From: Brassica napus
Lineage: Eukaryota > Streptophyta > Magnoliopsida > Brassicales > Brassicaceae
DNA length: 64,000 nt
Assembly (NCBI RefSeq): GCF_020379485.1
Contig: NC_063442.1
Span: 10,317,509 to 10,381,508, forward strand
Reading direction: 5' to 3'
Each line of letters starts with the position of its first letter. Positions within the stretch are counted from its first letter, which is position 1. The notes under the pieces were generated by a model. That model did not search any database, was not told where the DNA came from, and worked only from the letters and a program-made list of their open reading frames with translations. Positions 22,801 through 33,432 of this stretch are shown one piece after another. The translations under genes and the position numbers were made by a program.

Positions 22801-24526
22801 ATGATCTTTGATTCAGCTGACTTAAATAATAAATCAGACAAGATACCTCAAGAGTTTGTATGGCCCGACCATGATAAACCCTCTACAAACGTTCCGATCC
22901 TCCAAGTCCCTCTCATCGACCTTGCTGGTTTTCTCTCTGGCAACCCATTTTTGGTCTCGGAGGCTACAAGACTAGTGGCGGAAGCGGCAAAGCAACATGG
23001 TTTCTTCCTAGTCATCAACCATGGAATCGATGAGAAGCTCTTGTCTGGTGCATGCACACTAATGGACAAATTCTTCAAGTCACCGAGTTGTGAGAAACAT
23101 AAGGCTCAGAGAAAGTGGGGCGAAAGCTCGGGTTATGCTAGTAGCTTTGTTGGAAGATTCAAAAAAAATCTCCCATGGAAGGAAACGCTGTCGTTTGCAT
23201 TCTCCCCAGGGGAGAAGAGTGAGAACCACTCCCAAGATGTTAAAGAGTTCATCGTTAAGAAGATGGGTGACGAATACAAAGATTTTGGGTATATGAGACT
23301 CTTTTTCGGTCTCGATTGATTATTTGCTTTACTTTTTCATTTTCGTTTATATGTTATGTAGTAAATATCGTACGTAAATCTTGTTCCATGCATATATGCA
23401 GGATTGTTTATCAAGAATACGCGGAGGCCATGAGCGATCTTTCACTAAAGATCATGGAGCTTCTTGGAATGAGTCTTGGCATCAATAGGAGCCATTTCAA
23501 AGAGTTTTTCGAAGACAATGAGTCGATATTTAGATTGAATTACTATCCACAGTGCAAGCAACCTAATGTTGTACTAGGGTCAGGACCGCACTGCGATCCA
23601 ACATCTCTAACCATACTTCAACAAGACCAAGTCAACGGTCTTCAAGCTTTCGTGGACAACCAATGGCAAGCAATACTTCCTAACCCTCAAGCACTGGTGG
23701 TAAACATTGGCGACACTTTCATGGTAACGTTTCCTTTTCTTCTAATATCAATGAATGAAAGAGCAAATATACTTTTGAAATAAAATCCGCAAATTTAAAC
23801 ACTTGTTTTCTAAAAGTATTTTAGGAGGTTTAATCAATGCATAAAGTTAAAGCTATAGGTTTTCGGATATATCTATATATATCATCATATCTGGAACTTC
23901 TCGATGTTTTTATCTTTTAATCTTGTTTTTCTGTGTATTTAGACAAAATATTTCATAGAAACTTCTGAATAGTTTGAGAATTTTTTTTTTGAGAAACGAA
24001 TAGTTTGCGAAATGGTGACTATTAATATTACAAGAAACTGAAACAAGTTTTGTATGGGAGCTTTGATCAATGCATGAAGGAGAAGTGTTTTTAACATGTA
24101 TATATATATAAATTGGAGACTTTAATTTCCCTAAATTTTATTTAGTATATGATTTCCAATAAAACTCTCAGAGAAGCTATAAATAGTTTGAGAACTGAGA
24201 CTACTGAATAATACAAGAATTTAACAATTTTGCACTTTCCTGTTTTTCGGGATTTTTTTTAATTATAGGCTCTAACCAACGGAATATACAAGAGTTGCTT
24301 GCATCGAGCCTTAGTGAATAGCAAAACCGAAAGAAAGACACTTGCATTCTTCCTTTCTCCAAAAATGGACAAAGTGGTGAGGCCACCAGCGGAATTAGGA
24401 GGTGAAAGAGCATATCCAGATTTTACATGGTCTATGCTTCATGAGTTTGTAATGAAACATTATAGAGCAGATGAAAGCACGCTTGATGAGTTCACAAAAT
24501 GGCATACGAACAGAGGAAGTTTCTGA
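22738..24526 (+). CDS. GA20OX4: Gibberellin 20-oxidase (2-oxoglutarate/Fe(II) dioxygenase)
   Basis: Exons 22738-23288, 23402-23723 and 24269-24526 with GT-AG introns give 376 aa, a normal GA20ox length. The enzyme oxidises C-20 of GA12/GA53-type precursors in the cytosol, a key step in gibberellin synthesis. Seen here: the DIOX_N domain (IDLAGFLSG), the GA20ox signature [15 protein letters not shown], Fe ligands His247, Asp249 and His303, and the 2-oxoglutarate-binding Arg313-x-Thr. An upstream in-frame ATG at 22582 would add 52 residues containing a hydrophobic segment made from duplicated UTR. I chose the second ATG because it starts the family's own N-terminus. The symbol rests on remembered similarity to Arabidopsis GA20ox4 (At1g60980) and on its place next to coatomer zeta. 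Confidence 0.88.
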
Positions 24527-25229
24527 CAAAAAAAATTATAGTGTGCTGTCGCTAGTGCAATGCTGAGGGGTTTTGGAGCAAAATATTAGTTTATTAAAGA
24601 ACTATAATTTAGTTATAATGATATGTTATATTATATATTGAAAATACATTAATATCAAATATAAAATGGTAAAACAAAATATTTAAATTTAATTAAAATA
24701 TGATAAATGAAACTGTAAATAAATTTATATAATAGATGAAAATATGAATATATAAAATGAGTTAAATTCTTTTGATAATTTATACATGAAAAAAATCAAT
24801 AGAAAGACAAAAACAGTTAAATACATAAAGTATGATAATTGATACATTTACAATAAATAAAACAAATAGAAAATGAAATAAATTATCTTAAAGAGATTCT
24901 TTTTGTACATCTAACAAAACGATGAAGTTAAATGCATTTTCTTTAACTAAGTACACCAAATAACAAAGGAAATGAAACCCCAAAAATTAGTATTTTAGAA
25001 GGGGCCTGAAGTCTGTTGCCTTTTTTTCCATGCCTATGGCACGGCTCTGGCTGTCGCATATGCAGTATTTAAGTTTCATAAATGGTTTTTCTTAAATACT
25101 ATTTTTGAAGCTTTTCTTTTTCATTATCTTTCTTTATGTTGTTGGATTTAATTAGGACTTAGGAGCCATATATGATATATGCATAGCCTCGCTTCTAATT
25201 AATTGCATACATTTCACTTTTAAAAGAAA
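24527..25229. other. AT-rich downstream region
   Basis: Probable 3' UTR of the GA 20-oxidase gene followed by AT-rich DNA. No further gene seen. Confidence 0.5.
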
Positions 25230-25245
25230 AATGTGGACGTGTTCT

Positions 25246-25402
25246 TTTTTTTTTAAAGGCTTTCTAATTAAAATTAAAAGTACAGTTACAAGCTATGATC
25301 CATGGATCATATATACAGTGAAACAAAGTTTAATAAAGATAGCAACATGAAGCACTTAAGCCAACAACAAGCATGAAGATAGAAGGAAGACCACAAGGTC
25401 TA
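25246..25402 (-). mobile_element. Short LINE 3' end (3' UTR plus poly-A)
   Basis: About 157 bp that ends on the minus strand in poly-A (poly-T at 25246-25254 on plus). It is bracketed by two near-identical 16-base copies, AATGTGGAC(G/A)TGTTCT, at 25230-25245 and 25403-25418. This is the structure of a severely 5'-truncated LINE with its target duplication. Confidence 0.65.
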
Positions 25403-25418
25403 AATGTGGACATGTTCT

Positions 25419-27640
25419 TTTTTTTTTTTTTAAACACGTACTTGATTAATATTAAAGAGTTAGTTGGGGGCATTAAACTCCTCCCTAACAGACACAGGCT
25501 CATACAAATTTAAAGCGCTTTTAGCTAATCTATCGGCTTCTACATTCCTCTCACGAGGAATCCAAGCAAAAGAGCTAGTCTCAAATTCAACAGCCAAGTT
25601 TCGAATATCTGAAATTACGCTAATCAGCTCTGCAATGGTCACTCCGGTCGTGAGGCTTTGGATGAGTTGAGCCGAGTCCGACTCGAACCTAAGGTTCCGT
25701 AGTTCCAAGCGTTGACAAGAGAGGACCGCTTCCCGGAGAGCGAGCCCCTCAGCCATTAGAGGCGACGCAGTGTGCTCCATTTGGAGTTGGAACGAAATGC
25801 TCTGTGGAGCAGTGAGGATATTCCATCCAAGACCCGCAGACATCCGCGTCGCACACCAGGGAGCATCTGAGCGCACCACCGTTACTCCACTTGAAGCTGG
25901 GATACTCCTCGCCTGATCTCTTTTACCGGCAGAAACCTCTGGTTTGCCATTGATGCTCCACTCTCGGGCCAAAGTTATGGCCGAGGAAAGGGTGTCCTCA
26001 GGGGAAGCTGAGAAACCTTCAAACACTAGTTTATTTCAGACTTTCCAGATGGCCCATAATATCCAAGGGAACAGGGTTCCAGAGGTGATCCCGGCAGGTG
26101 GGAGCGTTTTTTGTTTACATATTGCAGGCCAGACAGCCATCAAATCTATCATTCCTCTATAATCCATTTCCGAGATAAAAGGCGCAAGTTGCCATATTTT
26201 TAAAGCAAATGGACAATGGAAGAGGAGATGAATGATAGATTCATTGCATCCGCATCTTTTGCACTTTGGATCCACTTCGATGTGTCGTTCGAGCAGGCGT
26301 TCTCCCACAGGTATGGCTCCTTTAAGTACTTTCCATGAAAATAGCTTAATCTTTGGGGTACAGTCTAGGTTCCAGATGTTTTGTTTCCAGTTGAAGGCTT
26401 CATCTGATGCCCTGGCGTCAGCCTCTAACTCCACTGCAGTGTAGTATCCAGATTTAACAGAGTAATCCCCGGACTTTGTGCCTAACCATATCAGCGAGTC
26501 CTGAACTCCGGTGAGACTGGGTTTGATACAGAGTATCTTTGCCTCATAAGCAGGTAGGAGAAGTCGGATTTTTGTACGATCCCAATTTATGCGATCCGGT
26601 AGCATCAAGTCTGCAACTGTTAGAGATATGCTCTGCTCGGTAGGCGGTCCCATCGGGCGTTCTTGTTTAGATAGACAGAGCCAGGGGTCTTGCCATACAT
26701 GAATAGACTGGCCATCTCCAACGACCCATCCAATATTTTTTAACAGGAGGTCACGTCCTATCAACACACTACGCCAGCCGTGTGACGGTGTTGACGTTTC
26801 TATGGCCTGGAAAATGGTAGTCTCAGGGTAGTACTTTCCTTTCAGAATTTTTCCCAGCAGGCAGGTCGGGTTCTTGAACAGCCTCCACCCTATTTTGGCC
26901 AACATCGCGTCATTGAAGCTCTGGAAATCTCGCATACCAAGTCCACCAATTCCTTTTGGTCTTGCGATTGTGTCCCAAGAGACCCAAGCCATCTTCTTGG
27001 TATTTTCATTATTATCCCACCAAAAGCGCGTGACAACATATTGGATTCGATTACACAATGACACCGGTAGCTTGAAACATGACATCGAGTAAGACGGGAT
27101 ATGAGAGAGGACGCTTTGCAGCATAACCATCTTGCCAGCCGAGGAAAGGAACTTCGTCGACCAGCCTCGGGCTTTCTGTTTGATGCGTTCCACGATGGTT
27201 GAAAAGAGATCCCTCTTTCGTCGTCCAAAGAGCTCCGGGAGTCCCAGGTACTTACCAACTCCGCCTTCTTTATGTATTTGGATAACATCCTTGATCGAAT
27301 TCTTTAGGGCCATCGGCGTGAATCGAGAGAAGGTTACTGTCGACTTCTCGGGGTTGATTGCCTGTCCCGAGGCCTCCTCGTATGTTCTTAAGATCTCTGT
27401 CAGTGCCCGGCCGTTGCTTTCACTAGCGTTGATGAAGAACATAGTGTCGTCCGCAAATAGTAAGTGGTTAACTCAGGGGCAACCTCTCGCAACCTTGATC
27501 CCTTGGATTGCTCCTTCCTCATGTGCTCTGTTACATAATCCCGAGAGAACTTCACTATACATTATAAATATGTAGGGAGAGAGGGGATCGCCTTGACGAA
27601 TTCCTCTACTCGGTACTATCTTCCCTTTAGGCAAGCCGTT
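25419..27640 (-). mobile_element. 5'-truncated L1-type LINE with 16-bp target duplication
   Basis: The 2.2-kb element ends in poly-A (plus-strand poly-T from about 25419) and starts abruptly inside the RT domain at 27640. The duplication AATGTGGACATGTTCT is perfect at 25403-25418 and 27641-27656. A long duplication, poly-A tail and 5' truncation are diagnostic of LINE insertion by target-primed reverse transcription. Confidence 0.93.
25460..27640 (-). pseudogene. LINE ORF2 C-terminal part: RT, zf-RVT, RNase H
   Basis: A single frame with only two in-frame stops (27473-27475 and 26036-26038). RT motifs GIRQGDPLSPYIF and FADDTMFF (catalytic Asp pair), then the thumb region with FWWDN, the zf-RVT zinc-binding domain (CKRCG...IHLLFHCPFALKIW) and a C-terminal plant-type RNase H (ESDSAQLIQSL, NVEADRLAK). 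The endonuclease and the RT N-terminus are absent because of 5' truncation. Few lesions suggest a fairly recent insertion. Confidence 0.9.
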
Positions 27641-27656
27641 AATGTGGACATGTTCT

Positions 27657-28307
27657 GTTTTATAAAAAAGAAACAAAATGAATTTTCTGAATGACTAGGA
27701 TGTACTAGATTTTTTGGCTCGTATATCCTCTGGAAAGAATTTAATATCTTTCGGAATGTAATAATATCTTTTGGAATGTAAACAAAATGGATTTAATATC
27801 TTTTGGAATGTAAAAGATATTATTACATTCACACCATTTTGTTTCTTTTCGCTACGATGAAAGATATTAAATCCAATTTGGTTACCAGTCACACCATTTT
27901 GTTTCTTTTCGCTACGATGAAATAATTTTGAAAAAGTAACTTCTCTTATTTTGATTATGTTCGTTTCGATGTTCATGTAACCTGCGATCGCGACCTTAAA
28001 TAAAATATTGTTCTTTTGTTTGTTGAAAGAACAATTGTTTTTTAAGTTGTTTAAATTGTCAGCAAAATGAAATTTTGAGTATGATTGGTCAACGAAGACC
28101 AATTGGCTGAATTTATCCATGCATATATATATGTTGAGAATCGACGCCTTCGATTGACTTTAAACTCAATCATAGAACACACTTCGATTTAGTCCGGTAC
28201 ATGTATTAAAATCGGTACATCGGTTAGGACCTGTCGGTCCCTAAGTTTCGATAGAAGACGTTGGAAAACACCTTCATGACCCTAAAATACATACGTAATA
28301 GTAAAGC
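27657..28307. other. Spacer with short repeats
   Basis: A 31-base word (CACACCATTTTG...GATGAA) occurs twice exactly 60 bp apart (27830 and 27890). Next to it are inverted copies of TTTTGGAATGTAA-type words (27745-27830). No gene seen. Confidence 0.55.
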
Positions 28308-28602
28308 CATGTTCGTTTCGTTATCGCCGATTCCAGCGGCAGCGTTCAAAAATATAAGGCAACAGAGACAAAAAAAAACAGAATCAAAGGTAAAAGCAAT
28401 CGCTCATCAACTGCCAGAGACACTAGAAAACGAGACGCAGTGACGCTGAAATTTTCCGCGTCGTTTAGTTCATTGTTAACTGCCGCAGCGTCTGGAAAAC
28501 AAGTCATTAATGCGTCACCGGTGCTGTACGATGCCATGATGAAAGGCTTAATTATCTGACGCTGACGCTGCGTCCAGCGTTGATAAAACGAACAGGCCTT
28601 AA
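28308..28602. mobile_element. MITE-like element with TGTTCGTTT ends
   Basis: About 295 bp. The left end reads CCATGTTCGTTT...TTATC and the right end, inverted, reads CCTGTTCGTTTTATC. GCGTC/GACGC words cluster inside both halves (GACGCTGACGCTGCGTC near 28558), the subterminal pattern seen in hAT-like MITEs. No target duplication could be fixed with certainty. Confidence 0.45.
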
Positions 28603-29126
28603 GTCGGTGCTGAAGTTTAATTGCCTCTTTACTTTGTAACCTTCTTCTTTAAATAGGATGTTTACCAATCTTCTAGTGGATTGTACTTTTCAATGCACTT
28701 CCAAAGAGTTTGAAATTTTGTGAACCAGAGAGTGTTACACAAGAACAATTGAGGTGCTAGAGTCCGTTATGAGACTGTGATGTGGCATCTATCCATTGGT
28801 GGAAGAAGATTTGCTTTGCTGACAACTAACAAGATTTGGTGTTATCACAACAAATTGGAGTCGGCTATATATAACGCTCTAGAGAAGGCTCAAGTATCAG
28901 TCTAATAACTGGTTCAGGATCCGGTTTAGAGAAAACCGGGAGAGTGTGACGTGTGGAAGTAGCGCTCTGGATTCTTTGAGTCATCATAGCTCAAAGTGGA
29001 CAAAAAACAATATTTTGTAACGTATCAAAGAATTTCCTCTTCGATATTTTTACTTAGAGAGAGAGAGAGAGAGATCTTCTCTTTCAAGTTCTAGAGCTTT
29101 CTCCGCCGATTTCATCTCCTTTAGCC
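28603..29126. other. Presumed promoter and 5' UTR of coatomer zeta
   Basis: A TATATATAA string lies near 28865. A (GA)n run at 29056-29074 sits ~50 bases before the start codon, common in plant 5' UTRs. Confidence 0.4.
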
Positions 29127-30684
29127 ATGGTAATTAAAAAAAAAAACTATTTTCAGTCTTTCTTGCCTTCATATTTCACGTCTCTCTGGATTCTCTGCTA
29201 ATTTTGGATTGTGGTATGGCTTTTACGTTGTCTAGGAAAATCGATGGAAACAAAAGAAAACTGAAATGCATGCTATATGTTAGATTTTGTAATTGTTTAA
29301 AATTAATAAGAAATTAGCAGTAGTTTCAAGTAAGTGGTTAAAACCAAATAGATTTATGTAAAACTTGCATGTGAAATTCCAACTTTAAAGTTTGTTCATG
29401 ATGATCTTGATAGCGTGAAAATCAAGAATTTTAGCTTTAAAAGTCATTGGAGGAGGTGCTAGTGTGAGTTGGTTGAATGTTGTTAAACTGATCACAAAGA
29501 AGAATTTTTTGTTTTCATTGATTTTATTTTTTAAGTTAGTTTGTATTTGTAGTAAGGTTGGAATAGCATGTGGTGAAGATGTTGTTTAGCAGTTTGACTT
29601 CCCTGGATCCATAGGAAAAAGGATAATTAGGCCTTCTCTTAATGTAAAAACTGAGACTTTGAAGTTATTCTCAAACGTTGTTCTATCATTAGATCATATA
29701 TCCTTTTATGATTTGCAATATCTCACAATCTTTAAGCTTTCTTGTGTTTTATTTGTTCACATAGGAGTTACCCCCAAAAGTGAAGAACATTCTGCTTCTT
29801 GATTCTGAAGGAAAGCGCATAGCCGCTAAGTACTACTCTGGCGACTGGCCAACAAATACGGCTAAAGAAGCATTCGAAAAAGCTGTCTTCTCAAAGACTC
29901 AAAAAACAAACGCTCGCACCGAAGGTAAGTATTTTTTTTATCCTAGTGAATTATGTTTTGTAGTATAATCATTTGTCTTGATTGCTAGTTCTTGATACGC
30001 AGTTGAAGTGACGGCACTGGAGAACAACATCATTGTGTACAAATTTGTGCAAGATCTTCATTTCTTTGTTACGGGAGGTGAAGAAGAAAACGAGCTTATC
30101 TTAGCCAGTGTGCTTCAGGGTCTCTTCGATGCAGTGAATCTCCTCCTCAGGTCTTGCCTTATCATAGCTACAGTTCTCATATTACCTCAAGTTTTTAGAC
30201 TTTCTTTTCTTTCTAAACATTAAATTACAGAGGCAATGCTGATAAGAGAGAGGCATTGGACAATCTTGATCTCATCTTTCTATGCTTTGACGAAATCATC
30301 GATGGCGGGTCTGTAAATGTTCTCCTCCTTTCAACATTTCGTTAGATAAATAAATCGTTTCCTAGGCTACTTACTTGTATACTCTGAAGTACTACTACTC
30401 TTATTATATCTGTTCAGTATTGTCCTGGAGACGGATGCAAATGTGATAGCAGAAAAGGCAGGAATCAATAGCATTGACCCTAACGCTCCTCTATCCGAGC
30501 AGGTGTTTTCTTGTTCTAAATGTGATATTTTTTCTTGTTAGAAATGTAACTATCTCAAGTAACAAATAACTAATGAACTTGTTACATATCTGTGTGTGTG
30601 TGTGTTGTTTTGGTTTGGCTTCAGACGATAAGTCAGGCACTGGCGACGGCAAGAGAGCATTTGACAAGGTCACTTATGAAATGA
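29127..30684 (+). CDS. Coatomer subunit zeta (COPI coat)
   Basis: Six exons: 29127-29129 (the ATG alone), 29765-29924, 30003-30150, 30231-30308, 30418-30502, 30625-30684. All introns are GT-AG and the sum is 177 aa, the usual length in Arabidopsis. Zeta is a small subunit of the F-subcomplex of COPI, which coats Golgi vesicles for retrograde Golgi-to-ER transport. It has the longin-like Clat_adaptor_s fold: [69 protein letters not shown]. An exon consisting only of the start codon is odd but gives the family N-terminus (M-ELPPKVKN). By position it matches At1g60970 (memory). Confidence 0.92.
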
Positions 30685-31486
30685 TGTGCGTGTATTGCTT
30701 ATTTGCTTTCTAGCTAATGTTGGTTGGTTGGTTGTTATCTAAGTATGAACTGAATGAAGACTATAACTGTGTGTCAGTTTGTTTGTCTCTGTTGGTTGAC
30801 TCTTAGTCACAATTACGAGTAAGATAATAAAAATCAAAGTTTATATTTGTTTCTTTTTCATGTTTATACAAAAGTAAATTACAAAACATAGATCAAGTAC
30901 AAAATAACTCACGCACATCATTAATTTTAAGCATTTACTTAAAATGATCATCAAATACTGTCACCAATTTTTTTTGTTTGTCATCAATTCAACTAATATT
31001 TTGCGAAACAAACTGGTAACTTATAAACTACGGTAACTTATATTATGAACACCGGTTGAATCTGAACATTGCGTATCAGGCTATCCGTCTGTGTACTCGA
31101 TATTATGGACGACGGTCGAATTTGAACATTGCGTATCAGGCTATTCGTCTTTGTATTATGTGTTCGAGTCTCCCTTGTATTTTGCGTTATTGATACATGT
31201 ATCAATTCTGTGTGATTAAAATTCTTTTTTTAGTCTCTGAAAATTTCTCAAGTATGTCTCTAAAATTCATTCTTTTGGTTCTGAAATGATTTTCACTATT
31301 TGAGAACAATCAGTTGTAGAAATTACATGGAATTTATGAAAGTTGTTCATGCATTACATTGCTCAAATAAAGGCTTCTAATTCCAAATGAATGAGTGAAA
31401 GGATGGCTCTCGTGTTTATTGTCCCATTAATCCATCAAAACCTTCTAAAGTGCTATATCACCTTCTCCCGCGTAATTATCATTTTC
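30685..31486. other. Intergenic DNA with a 60-bp tandem duplication
   Basis: Contains the zeta 3' UTR and, at 31041-31160, two copies of a 60-bp unit (GAACATTGCGTATCAGG ends both, at 31080 and 31140). No gene seen. Confidence 0.6.
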
Positions 31487-31990
31487 TTTCAATGATTCAT
31501 TTGTGAAGCACCAGGTATCTGGGGTAAAGTTGCCGACTGCACCTCTCTATCTTGAGTGACACATTGTGTTATTGTTTTGTAAAGTATTGATTCTGCCTCT
31601 ACCAATTGAAGAGTATTTCTTAGATCGACGTCGATGTTAATGAAGACCTTATTGCTTAGCCCTTTCCAAATATACCATAAAAGCAATGGAAACTAATGAT
31701 TATCCCGTGAAGGTGGAATCCTCCAGTACAAGTAAATCATATTTGCATAAACCATTTGTAAAAAGAAGATGTCTGGATTCGATTGGATCCTTGAGATAGC
31801 TTATGTTTGGACTACTGATGGACATTCAAAGAAAACATGATTTATTGATTCCTCTTTTGCTCCACTGCATGTACACCGAGTGTCGCTTTATATATTTTTA
31901 ACCCACATATATTTTTTTTTACCGAAAGACATCTTAATACTAATTGCCATAAAATGCTTGATCTTTGGTAGGCATTGTATTTTCCAAAGG
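31487..31990 (-). pseudogene. LINE zf-RVT relic
   Basis: Minus-strand frames encode a decayed zf-RVT module: CLPKIKHFMAISI, CTCSGAKEESINHVFFECPSVVQT, LLWYIWKGLSNKVF and a tail with LQLVEAESI. At least three stops or frame changes are present. It differs from the LINE at 25.4-27.6 kb, so it belongs to a different family. Confidence 0.6.
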
Positions 31991-32090
31991 AAAAACTTTT
32001 AATGGAATGCTTTTGAACATTCACCAATTACTTATTAATGACATTTTATTATTTTTAATTGTGTACTTAAATTTTTTTTATTAAAAACTA

Positions 32091-32367
32091 CTCCTTCTGT
32101 TCCCAAAAGTAGGATTTTCTAGAGTTATTTTTTGTTCCAAAATAATAGATTTTTCTAGAATTTTAAAGTACTTTTAGTAGTTAATGTTGATAAATTGTAT
32201 ATTTTAAAAAACATTAATTGAAAATATTTAAATTGATTAAATTTTATTGGTTGATAGTTATTGGAAAATGTATAGTGAAATAAACAATAAATTCAATTGT
32301 AAACATTTATTATTTTTTTAATATACGTGAATACTTTATAAATTTTTTTTTTCAGGAACAGAGAAAG
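32091..32367. mobile_element. Stowaway-like MITE
   Basis: 277 bp with inverted ends CTCCTTCTGTTCC and (inverted) CTTTCTCTGTTCC, flanked on both sides by TA (32089-32090 and 32368-32369). The CTCCCTC-GTTCC type end plus a TA target is typical of plant Stowaway/mariner MITEs. The body is AT-rich and non-coding. Confidence 0.75.
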
Positions 32368-32369
32368 TA

Positions 32370-32970
32370 GTTATAAAAAACATTTTTTGGTGTAAAGTTA
32401 TAAAAAAAAACATGTTGCAACTGAATATTTTTACCCAATTTTTTTCTTTAGTAAAGAAACCAGTTACATACAACGCTGATGAGCTGAGAATCTTTAGATG
32501 GTGGCAATTTGCAATATTTTTACAATACAATCCACTAATCGTTTATGTTATTTAAGAAAAAATAAATCAACGAAATTATAATTTAAAAAAAAAAACAAGA
32601 GAAGGTTACGCAAAAATGTCGACATACTTGGCGTGTGCCTACAACATTCTAGAGAATTGATTACCAAATGTCTCCCTTCTCTTAAAAAGTCGACTCTAAA
32701 CCCGTTGCCCAAACTGCATCAGGATGTCGACATTACTTGTTCCTTTCTCCAACTTATATTTTATTTCTGTAACCAACCTATCGAGATTCTCGTACTTACC
32801 CTCCCACTCATTCATGTTGTTGGATGTTTCCGGGATATCCTCTTACGCAAATCTCTCCACTTTTTTTTTCATGATCCCAACGAGATCTTCTTCTTAGTCA
32901 CCCAATGTTCGTCAATCTCTGATTTGATCCCATCCTTTGCAATTTGTGATATTGAATTGAAAAAAAGCTG
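32370..32970. other. Region upstream of the ZIP gene
   Basis: No gene supported. An open stretch at 32633-32971 has no recognisable protein features. Confidence 0.4.
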
Positions 32971-32973
32971 ATT

Positions 32974-33019
32974 CTGGGTTTTATTGTTTAGGTTCTTTGG
33001 AACTTGTTCCCTCTCTCAG
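32974..33019 (+). pseudogene. Eroded first exon of the ZIP transporter
   Basis: The string VLWNLFPLS followed by a GT donor at 33020 resembles the start of IRT3/ZIP4 proteins (about MxFVDVLWKLFPLY, from memory). Here there is no ATG at the start and a TAG stands directly before VLWN. It appears to be the ancestral signal-peptide exon, now unable to start translation. Confidence 0.45.
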
Positions 33020-33159
33020 GTATTTCATCGAACACCTTGTCAACAATCTCCAGTGAAAGAATGATTCATACTTTTTTTTCCTTCTTAATTTAAAGTCTTT
33101 GCATCTAATGTGAAGGTCTTCGCAATCTCACATTGAGTTTAAGAATTTTACACGAACTT

Positions 33160-33390
33160 ACCTGTTTAAAGATTCATTCTTTTGTTCTGTTCTGTTTTAT
33201 CTGCTTAAAGATTCGTAGTTTTCTTCTGTTATGTTTGGTTCTATTCTGTTCTGTTTCATCTGTTTAAAGATTCTTACTTTTGTTCTGTTCTGTTTTATAA
33301 GATTCATACTTTTCTTCTGTTATGTTTGGTTCTATTCTGTTCTGTTTTATCTGTTTAAAGATTCTTACTTTTGTTCTGTTCTGTACTAAA
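33160..33390 (+). repeat. TTCTGTT-rich tandem repeat, ~91-bp period
   Basis: About 2.5 imperfect units built from GATTCxTACTTTTGTTCTGTTCTG and TTCTTCTGTTATGTTTGGTTC, placed in the presumed intron or leader immediately before the ZIP coding exon. Confidence 0.75.
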
Positions 33391-33432
33391 AAAACAGCAA
33401 CAGAGTCCATTTTGCAGATAGTTCCGGACACA

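Noticed and set aside
27132..27575. 147-codon plus-strand ORF
   Set aside because: It is antisense to the LINE reverse transcriptase, which has clear domain motifs on the minus strand.
32633..32971. 112-codon ORF upstream of the ZIP gene
   Set aside because: No domain, signal or conserved motif; it overlaps the region before the eroded ZIP exon and its frame is not linked to it.
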